Shown piece by piece: positions 7,778-13,085 of a stretch of DNA of 13,085 nucleotides. Position numbers and translations under genes: made by a program. The stretch's first letter is position 1; every line of letters begins with the position of its first letter. Location: NCBI GenBank assembly GCA_029938185.1, contig JAOZVK010000105.1, forward strand, positions 1 to 13,085, in the 5' to 3' direction. The notes under the pieces are model-generated. The model saw nothing but the letters and a program-made list of their open reading frames with translations. It did not search any database and was not told where the DNA came from. This DNA comes from Bacteroidales bacterium (lineage in GTDB: Bacteria; Bacteroidota; Bacteroidia; Bacteroidales; JAOZVK01).

Positions 7778-7797
7778 GAAACGAAATATTTTGTTTC
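7778..7797. repeat. Short palindrome in the leader of the AlaRS gene
   Basis: GAAACGAAAT is followed directly by ATTTTGTTTC, a 20-base near-perfect palindrome ending 17 bases upstream of the AlaRS start codon. It lies in the 97-base gap between the AsnRS-like gene and the AlaRS gene, the largest gap within the downstream half of the operon. It could be a binding site or a weak hairpin. No T-run follows on the minus strand, so it is not a clear terminator, and no T-box features are visible. Confidence 0.3.
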
Positions 7798-7858
7798 TGA
7801 TTATTTTACTATTTAATAAATTTAATTTTTTTATGATGATATTTTATTCATTATAAGT

Positions 7859-8872
7859 TTAAGGAATGTTGTCAATATCTTTTAGTCTTTGAAACACGGG
7901 AATATCTCTAATATCATGATGTTCTAATATCCAAAGTAAATATCTTTCCATACCAAGTCCAAATCCTGAAGTTTGGAGTGGATATTTATATTTCATATTT
8001 AAATACCAGATATATTCTTCATTACTTACTTCGCATTTATTTAAGTTCTGGTTTAATTTTTCTTTTGTTTTCTGACGCTCACCTAACCCTAATACCTCTC
8101 CAATTCCACAAAGTAAATCAGCGGTTAAAGATAATTCTCCATTATTACATCTTGCTTGGTAGAAAGGAACTATTTCTGAAGGATAATAAGTAAGCCAACA
8201 AATACCTCCAAGTTCATCGATTATTTTTTGTTCACCTTTAGAATTAATAACTTTAATATTATTGTCAATTGTAGAGAGATAGGCAGAATCATTTCCAAGT
8301 AACTTTAGTGCATCATTGTATGTTATTTGAGGAAAATTTTTCATCGAAATAACTTTTCGTAGATGCTCTGTTTTTAAACCATATTTTTCTAGCAACTTTC
8401 CGTTTTTTTTAACGATTTGTGAGGTAATGTAAATAAAATATTGTTCTGCAAGTTTTATTGCCTCCTTTAAATCCCCGATAAATTCAACCTCAGAATGAAA
8501 AAATTGATTTAAATGTCTTTGGTCTGCTTCCTCACCTCTAAATGTAGGCATAACATAATAAACTCCTTTATCGAAAATTCTCACAAGGCATTCTAATTGA
8601 AATTGCATTGAATCTGCTAAATAAGTTTCTTTACCGAAGAGATTTATTTTAACAGGTAAACTGTCACTTCCTTTACCCATTGGGCTTGATACTGAACCTG
8701 TTGTAATAGGTAGTGTTACTGGTTTTATCCCATCATTTTCATAAAAATGATGAGTTGCACTTAAGAATTCACTTGATAGATCACTAATTAGTTTATACCA
8801 AGGGCTTGAAAAAATTGCATCAAAATGCTGTTTTTTATTATTCCATACACATGGAGGTGAAATTTTATTCAT
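7859..8872 (-). CDS. AsnRS/AspRS-like class II ligase core without anticodon-binding domain
   Basis: This 337-residue protein corresponds to the catalytic domain of class IIb aspartyl/asparaginyl-tRNA synthetases. Motif 2 is FRGEEADQRHLNQFFHSEVEF (from residue 111; R112, E114 and R119 kept) and motif 3 is GFGLGMER (303-310) with its ATP-binding arginine. ADSMQFQLE (86-94) matches the S-Q-LY segment of the family. The N-terminal OB-fold that reads the anticodon is absent: the protein begins directly at the catalytic core. Stand-alone cores of this kind include archaeal AS-AR asparagine synthetase, which makes free asparagine through aspartyl-AMP, so this enzyme probably activates an amino acid and passes it to a small acceptor. 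Intact motifs argue that it is catalytically active. The start codon overlaps the preceding stop (ATGAATAA), indicating translational coupling to the AlaRS-like gene. Confidence 0.85.
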   Translation of the reverse strand: MNKISPPCVWNNKKQHFDAIFSSPWYKLISDLSSEFLSATHHFYENDGIKPVTLPITTGSVSSPMGKGSDSLPVKINLFGKETYLADSMQFQLECLVRIFDKGVYYVMPTFRGEEADQRHLNQFFHSEVEFIGDLKEAIKLAEQYFIYITSQIVKKNGKLLEKYGLKTEHLRKVISMKNFPQITYNDALKLLGNDSAYLSTIDNNIKVINSKGEQKIIDELGGICWLTYYPSEIVPFYQARCNNGELSLTADLLCGIGEVLGLGERQKTKEKLNQNLNKCEVSNEEYIWYLNMKYKYPLQTSGFGLGMERYLLWILEHHDIRDIPVFQRLKDIDNIP

Positions 8873-9977
8873 TTTTTAGAGTTTTTAATATGATAAATAC
8901 AGGTATTCCTAAAGTTGAATTATAGTAATCAACAGTATGTAATTTGTTTTTTTTTCTGTCTTTTTCAATTTGTATAATTCCTTTGTTAATTGTTTCTAAA
9001 TAACTTTTATGGTTGTTTAATAATTGTAATTTGAATTTATTAAAATTACCCCATTCATTTTCCTTTGGTGTAATAAATTCATTCAATATAGTTTCAATAT
9101 CCTGCAAATAATTTTCTTCGGATAAAATTATTTCGTATATTTTACGTATAATTCTTTTTAAGACATAGCCTTGCTTTTTATTAGATGGATTAATTCCTTC
9201 AGAGCTTAATATTGAACCAGCGACATAATATTTTGCTAATTTAGAAGAATTCTGATATGTGAATTTTTTAATTTGGAGAAAACTAATAATTTCTTTATAA
9301 GGTGGAGTCATTAGATAATCTACACCTAATAATGCAACATATATAGATTCAATTCCAATACCAACCTCTACATAAGTATTCATTTTAGATTGAATTATTA
9401 TAAAATTTCCAATTGGAAAATAGTAATTACAATCACAATAAACATTACAGCTATGATTACATTTATTTAGAATACTAGATTCTATTACTAAAGTTAGCCC
9501 TCTACCTGTTAATAATTCTCCTTCTCCAAATGACCATACTGTTCCATAATTTTTTTCATCTTTTTTACAAAAATGAATATTAGATGTGCTAAATCTCCTA
9601 ATTACGTAACCCAATAAATCAGAATCATTTTTATGAATGACTATATGCAATTTTTTATCTTCTATTTTAAGAATATTCTTTAAAAAAAAGAGTGAATCAT
9701 CAAAAATATCATTCATTTTTTCTATTTGACCTAATGTCCCAAGCATTCGGAACCCAAATAAACCATCTGATTTATAGTGGTTTCTAAAGCAATTTTGAAC
9801 TAAGAACAAATTTTCTATTTTTTCTCCATTAACTAAATTAGGTTTAAATGGAGCAATCGTTGAGTTCGTAAAAAGCAAGCTTTTATCTGATAACAACAAA
9901 GGGAAACTCTTGTAAGTTTTATAGTTTCTTTTATTGTAGTAATTATACGCTTTTGATATAATATCTTGCATTTTCAT
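8865..9977 (-). CDS. Short degenerate AlaRS-like protein (catalytic and tRNA-recognition regions only)
   Basis: This 370-residue protein aligns with the N-terminal half of AlaRS: LLFTNSTIAPFKP (34-46), the motif 2 arginine region LVQNCFR (R65), FRMLG (76-80, where AlaRS has FEMLG), GEGELLTGRG (151-160), motif 3 VEVGIGIES (203-211) and the helix segment INPSNKKQGYVLKRIIRK (262-279). In motif 3 the invariant class II arginine is replaced by Ser211. The HxxxH/CxxxH editing domain and C-Ala are absent. A cluster C173, C177, C181, C183 corresponds to the Cys-rich insertion of some other AlaRS lineages, and the full AlaRS of this operon lacks it, so the two are not a recent duplication. It may be a repurposed ligase, a tRNA-Ala or substrate-binding subunit, or a partner of the AsnRS-like enzyme. 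It starts 3 bases after the methyltransferase gene. Confidence 0.75.
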   Translation of the reverse strand: MKMQDIISKAYNYYNKRNYKTYKSFPLLLSDKSLLFTNSTIAPFKPNLVNGEKIENLFLVQNCFRNHYKSDGLFGFRMLGTLGQIEKMNDIFDDSLFFLKNILKIEDKKLHIVIHKNDSDLLGYVIRRFSTSNIHFCKKDEKNYGTVWSFGEGELLTGRGLTLVIESSILNKCNHSCNVYCDCNYYFPIGNFIIIQSKMNTYVEVGIGIESIYVALLGVDYLMTPPYKEIISFLQIKKFTYQNSSKLAKYYVAGSILSSEGINPSNKKQGYVLKRIIRKIYEIILSEENYLQDIETILNEFITPKENEWGNFNKFKLQLLNNHKSYLETINKGIIQIEKDRKKNKLHTVDYYNSTLGIPVFIILKTLKNE

Positions 9978-9980
9978 AGG

Positions 9981-10751
9981 CTATTTTTTAATGATAAAAA
10001 AAGACAAAAAAGACAATGGCGAACGAGGAAATAAAAAGTTAGTGATTTTTACTAAGAAAGTAGGTGCACCAACCCACAGCATATTTCCTGCGAATTCTAA
10101 TTGTGTTTTTTTATTTAGTTTTTCTGTTAATAAATTTTGTAAATATTTATTACCATAAAGGATTTCTGAATCAAATCTATATCCAGGTATCCATGTTAAA
10201 AATTTCTTCCCAAATTTACTACCTAATAGCCATGCTTTAAGTGTCGCTATTGAATTTTTATTTGGTATAGCAACTATAACATATCCATCAAGCATTGTAA
10301 CACGAAGCATTTCATTCACCATTTTTAATATTAAGTCAATAGAATAGTGTTCTATTATACCTACATTCCACGTAAGATTAAATTTTTCAGAATTAAATGG
10401 TAAAGTAGATATTTCTGCATTAATATATTCAACTTTACCTTTTAAAAAACTGGGCTCAATTGATTTAGCAAAAATAAGAGCCTTATCTGAAATATCACAA
10501 AGAGTAATGCTTATATTTTTGAAGAATTTAGCTAAAAAGAAAGTTGTTCCACCTGAACCACAACCAGCTTCTAATACTTTTAAATCGCCGGTTTCTTGGA
10601 TGTATTTTTTTACAATTAGTATGGAATCATCATCAGAAATTTTCCACCATAATGTTTTTTCATGTTCTTGCCCTGCACCGTTTAGTGCATTCTCAAAATA
10701 AGTATCCCATTTCTGTTTTTCAAACGAAACTTGATTTTTGTTATTTGTCAT
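9981..10751 (-). CDS. Class I SAM-dependent methyltransferase
   Basis: This 256-residue protein carries motif I VLEAGCGSGG (59-68), the acidic residue after strand 2 in LCDISD (D86), NVGIIEHY (129-136), and VTMLDGYVIVAIPNKNS as the post-motif strand. The fold is that of UbiE/Methyltransf_11-type small-molecule methyltransferases. The C-terminus ends in hydrophobic and basic stretches (FLVKITNFLFPRSPLSFLSFFIIKK) that might associate with membrane, though no clear transmembrane helix is asserted. Its ATG overlaps the stop of the HD gene by four bases (ATGA), a translational coupling junction. The substrate is unknown; from the context it probably modifies the amino acid or nucleotide part of the operon's product. 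Confidence 0.8.
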   Translation of the reverse strand: MTNNKNQVSFEKQKWDTYFENALNGAGQEHEKTLWWKISDDDSILIVKKYIQETGDLKVLEAGCGSGGTTFFLAKFFKNISITLCDISDKALIFAKSIEPSFLKGKVEYINAEISTLPFNSEKFNLTWNVGIIEHYSIDLILKMVNEMLRVTMLDGYVIVAIPNKNSIATLKAWLLGSKFGKKFLTWIPGYRFDSEILYGNKYLQNLLTEKLNKKTQLEFAGNMLWVGAPTFLVKITNFLFPRSPLSFLSFFIIKK

Positions 10752-11410
10752 ATTTCATATTTTAATTGTTCTAAAAAAATCTTTAGAAATTCAATGCGTT
10801 TTTCTGCCAGCTTAATAGCTGTATTAGTATATAATCTTTTTTTTATTTGTAATAAACGAGTATAAAACAAATCTAAACCATATATTTGAGAATCTGGTTT
10901 TCTGTTTTTACAAAAAGGGTCTTTACTATTATAGAATATCCTATTCATTTGTCCAGCAGATGAAAAGGTTCGCATTATTGCAATTGCACCAATCGCTTCT
11001 AAGCCATCAGCATCTTGTAATATTTTTGCTTCAATGGTTTCATGCCTGACGTTTTTAGAAAACGAGCATGTTTTTATTGCATACTCAACCATCGGGATTT
11101 TTTCTTTCGGATATTCATCTATATTTTTTAAAATCTGAACTGTGAGAAGTGCACTTTCTTCAGATGAGAATTTAGAACGTGTATCATTCTTTTGATAAAC
11201 AATCACATCATGGAAAATTGAAGCAGGAATCAATATTTCTAAATCAGCTTTTTCTTCTTTACATATTGTTTCTGCATTTTTCAGAACACGTAGAGCATGT
11301 AATATATCATGAGAAGGATCATTTCTGATAATTTTTTCATTTGCTATTTCTATTAATTTATTTTTTATTATATCAATTGAAGTCATAGTCGTTTTATTCA
11401 AATCGTTCAT
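10748..11410 (-). CDS. HD-domain phosphohydrolase
   Basis: This 220-residue protein has a complete HD metal site: H34 in DPSHDILHALRV (with H38), the HD pair H67-D68 in ASIFHDVI, and D133 in LQDADGLEAIGAI. It resembles the stand-alone HD family of YedJ/YpgQ type, members of which act on nucleotides as pyrophosphatases or phosphatases. In this operon it could process a nucleotide intermediate or remove a phosphate from the product. It follows a 117-base gap after the TyrRS/TrpRS-like gene, the longest gap in the operon, in which I see no convincing promoter or terminator. The next gene overlaps it by four bases. A second possible start is Met9; the first ATG was kept because no feature favours the shorter form. 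Confidence 0.8.
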   Translation of the reverse strand: MNDLNKTTMTSIDIIKNKLIEIANEKIIRNDPSHDILHALRVLKNAETICKEEKADLEILIPASIFHDVIVYQKNDTRSKFSSEESALLTVQILKNIDEYPKEKIPMVEYAIKTCSFSKNVRHETIEAKILQDADGLEAIGAIAIMRTFSSAGQMNRIFYNSKDPFCKNRKPDSQIYGLDLFYTRLLQIKKRLYTNTAIKLAEKRIEFLKIFLEQLKYEI

Positions 11411-11527
11411 ATTGCCAAAAAGTATAAATTGGTCTAATTTAGTTCTTGTATTTTGAGTTACTTTATTCTAATTAGTTTCTTTGCTATTTTACTTACTAAT
11501 GTTTTTATATTTTTTTGCCTAATTTCT

Positions 11528-12481
11528 CTATGATTTAATATGATTCAAATAGTCTATAATAAAATCAATTGCATTGTTTTTTAATTTATCAATAGGATAT
11601 TTGTTACTAAGAATGTCGAATGAATAATATTTTTCATCGTTCAAAATATAATACCCATTGTATGGTATAATAAGATAATCATACAACACTTCAATAAAAT
11701 CTATTTTTGCATTTCTAATTTTGTTTTTTATCGTATAATCATTATCATTTGTCGTCAGTGAATTTTCAGGATTTTTTGGATTGAGAAATTTATTGTCTAA
11801 ACCTTTAAGACTCGGGAAATATAAAATTATTGGTGGCGTATAATCTGATAACTTATTTTTATACAATGTCTGTTTTCTAAGCATACCCCATATTTTTGTT
11901 GCATCTTCATCGCCAGTTAATACAATATCAGATTGCAATAGATCTTCGTAATAAATTTCCCACATATTTTCAATTATATATGGAATTATTTCCCCCCTAT
12001 TTTTATCAATTTTTATATCGCTATGATATGCAAATGAGGATATTTTATTACTAAAATCTTGAAATTTAATGAATGACCAAAGAATTGTTTCTGTAATATA
12101 TTCCGTATTTTCATTATTTAGTCCTGCATTTTTAAACCATTTTTTATAATTTTCAATTGAAAGTTGGAGATTTTTTTTATCATATGATGATAGATTTTCA
12201 TTATTTTCAACTCTTTTATCATAAAATATTACAACACAATTAAAACCTTCTTCAATCATCTTTTTTAGTTTGAGGCAATATATACCATGAAGAAGATTAA
12301 AATTATCCCAGGGTATTATATTACAAATAACTACGGGTTTTTTGTCTTTTACAAAAAGATTACTCAACGCAAAATCTATATTTTCGTATAATCTGGTTGG
12401 GATAAAAGCACTTAATTTTTTTTTTGATGTAATTCTTAATACAGAATCTACCTTTTTTTTTAAAAAATTATTATTATTCAT
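11528..12481 (-). CDS. TyrRS/TrpRS-like class I synthetase core with altered HIGH and KMSKS motifs
   Basis: This 317-residue protein shows the layout of the TyrRS/TrpRS catalytic core. LKLKKMIEEGFNCVVIFYD (70-88) matches the helix and strand after the HIGH motif. DLLQSDIVLTGDEDATKIW (180-198) matches the amino acid-binding segment usually written as GGxDQ. PSLKGLDNKFLNPKNPENSL (223-242) matches the KMSKS region, followed by DYTIKNKIRNAKID (248-261), the usual post-KMSKS helix. The C-terminal YPIDKLKNNAIDFIIDYL fits the end of the catalytic core. Counting back from the aligned helix, HIGH becomes NLLH (62-65), and KMSKS becomes KFLNP (231-235). No anticodon-binding domain is present. It may be a repurposed amino acid-activating enzyme or a non-catalytic binder. 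The assignment rests on motif spacing. Its ATG overlaps the preceding stop (ATGAATAA). Confidence 0.68.
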   Translation of the reverse strand: MNNNNFLKKKVDSVLRITSKKKLSAFIPTRLYENIDFALSNLFVKDKKPVVICNIIPWDNFNLLHGIYCLKLKKMIEEGFNCVVIFYDKRVENNENLSSYDKKNLQLSIENYKKWFKNAGLNNENTEYITETILWSFIKFQDFSNKISSFAYHSDIKIDKNRGEIIPYIIENMWEIYYEDLLQSDIVLTGDEDATKIWGMLRKQTLYKNKLSDYTPPIILYFPSLKGLDNKFLNPKNPENSLTTNDNDYTIKNKIRNAKIDFIEVLYDYLIIPYNGYYILNDEKYYSFDILSNKYPIDKLKNNAIDFIIDYLNHIKS

Positions 12482-12959
12482 TATTTTTTTTGTTTTTCCA
12501 AATTTCTTGATATTGAGATATTTTTAAATAATCCTTGATAGAGATATTATACTTTTTTTTTATAATATACTTGAAAAAAGAAATTATTAAAAAAAATAAA
12601 ACAGCACCTGAAAGTTCTGCAATAATGATATTTTCTTGAAAATAATTATTAAGCCTTTGCGTGTGTGAAAAAAAATAATTACCAATTTTATATCCAGTGT
12701 ATATTATAAAAAATACACTTAAAATAAGTGTTATTAATCTGAAATAAACAAGTATTCTATTTTCAGAAAGTAAACTTGGTGTTAAAGACCATATTTTAAA
12801 TTCCTTTCGATTAAAAGAAATGTTTTTATTCTTCAAAATTTTGATAAATTCAGTCAATTGTATTTCAGGGATATCAATATAGAAATCTTGATTTGTCCTT
12901 AAATCATATATTTCTTTTAGCAACTCTTTCTTTGATAATATTTTTTTTGTGTTTTGCAT
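12474..12959 (-). CDS. Small membrane protein of unknown function, first gene of the operon
   Basis: This 161-residue protein starts at the ATG at 12957-12959. It has a soluble N-terminal part of about 70 residues (MQNTKKILSKKELL, then IDIPEIQLTEFIKIL), a first hydrophobic helix around ILVYFRLITLILSVFFIIYTG, a second around IIIAELSGAVLFFLIISFF, and a lysine-rich C-terminal tail. A longer frame from a TTG at 13061 exists, but its first codons run through the palindrome of site C, so I chose the internal ATG. No family is recognised. With two helices it could be a membrane anchor, a small transporter partner or an immunity factor. It is translationally coupled to the TyrRS/TrpRS-like gene by the eight-base overlap. 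A weak -7-like TATCTTTT lies upstream (12990-12997, minus strand) without a clear -33 box. Confidence 0.6.
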   Translation of the reverse strand: MQNTKKILSKKELLKEIYDLRTNQDFYIDIPEIQLTEFIKILKNKNISFNRKEFKIWSLTPSLLSENRILVYFRLITLILSVFFIIYTGYKIGNYFFSHTQRLNNYFQENIIIAELSGAVLFFLIISFFKYIIKKKYNISIKDYLKISQYQEIWKNKKNNE

Positions 12960-13027
12960 AATTATTTTTATTAATGGTGCGAAATTAGAAAAAGATAAAT
13001 TCTCTGTAATAGTTCGTTTTTTAAGTT

Positions 13028-13079
13028 GCACATATCGTCTGGCTTGGCACCATGGTGCCAAGCCACTATTATAGTATCC
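13028..13079 (-). repeat. attC-like palindromic site C (short form, near window edge)
   Basis: The core is a perfect 24-base palindrome at 13041-13064 (half-site GGCTTGGCACCA). To its left, 13028-13037 reads GCACATATCG; on the minus strand this is CGATATGTGC, the exact complement of the R'' arm of site B. To its right CAAGCCACTAT aligns with the CAAG-CACAAT of sites A and B, followed by TATAGTATCC (13071-13080), which would be the R'' arm of an upstream unit outside the window. It lacks the long T/A-rich stem of sites A and B, as short attC sites do. The core has GAT instead of GTT, which is unusual. Confidence 0.55.
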
Positions 13080-13085
13080 CCATGT

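Larger units (their letters stand above)
3119..13035 (-). mobile_element. Putative cassette-like unit 2 carrying the nine-gene synthetase-paralogue operon
   Basis: The unit is bounded by core sites B and C. Its minus-strand start, ATATGTGC following CG, is the exact complement of the R'' arm GCACATATC of site B. All nine genes read in the same direction, with the first start codon about 80 bases from the site C core and the last stop about 40 bases from site B. At about 9.9 kb it would be exceptionally large for an integron cassette, so a different recombination system using attC-like sites is also possible. The boundary is supported by symmetry; mobility is inference. Confidence 0.4.

Noticed and set aside
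7762..7858. T-box or other tRNA-sensing leader before the AlaRS gene
   Set aside because: Only 97 very AT-rich bases with a 20-base palindrome; no T-box sequence, specifier stem or terminator is visible.
11411..11527. Internal promoter before the HD gene
   Set aside because: Only a poor -7-like TACTTTTT is present, without an upstream TTTG at suitable spacing, so I do not call it.
12960..13061. N-terminal extension of the membrane protein from a TTG start (195-residue version)
   Set aside because: Its first codons are the palindromic site C and the composition is not protein-like; the ATG at 12959 gives a sensible 161-residue protein.

Overview
The window looks like an accessory region of a Bacteroidota chromosome (inference). 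It is strongly AT-rich, Shine-Dalgarno sequences are weak or absent, there is one good TTTG-N20-TAnnTTTG-type promoter, and intergenic DNA is full of long palindromes. Every supported gene lies on the minus strand, so the window is best read from right to left.

Layout, right to left. (1) About 3119-13035 is a tightly packed run of nine genes that looks like one operon: a small two-helix membrane protein, a TyrRS/TrpRS-like class I synthetase core with altered HIGH and KMSKS motifs, an HD phosphohydrolase, a SAM methyltransferase, a short degenerate AlaRS-like protein, an AsnRS/AspRS-like core without anticodon-binding domain, a complete alanyl-tRNA synthetase of a type unusual for Bacteroidota, an MccF-type S66 peptidase, and a second SAM methyltransferase. 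(2) 790-3118 holds an ABC/OLD-like AAA ATPase and a Toprim/DUF4276-like partner, a probable anti-phage pair, with a MITE-like insertion just upstream. (3) The left edge holds the N-terminal 249 codons of a probable type ISP/IIG restriction-modification enzyme with a PD-(D/E)xK nuclease motif.

The blocks are separated by three structured palindromic sites (about 785-898, 3111-3217 and 13028-13079) that behave like integron attC sites. For both complete intervals, nine bases at the start of the interval are the exact reverse complement of nine bases in the site at its far end. This is the R'/R'' relationship expected of excisable cassettes. The window may therefore contain two complete cassette-like units (2.3 kb and 9.9 kb) and the start of a third.

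The large operon is the most interesting system. Three synthetase-derived proteins lacking parts needed for normal tRNA charging, together with an intact spare AlaRS, an MccF-like hydrolase, two methyltransferases and an HD hydrolase, suggest a pathway for an aminoacyl-nucleotide-like compound. In this reading the synthetase paralogues act as amino acid ligases, MccF destroys the toxic aminoacyl-adenylate mimic, and the AlaRS is an insensitive target. Family assignments rest on visible motifs; the product is inference.
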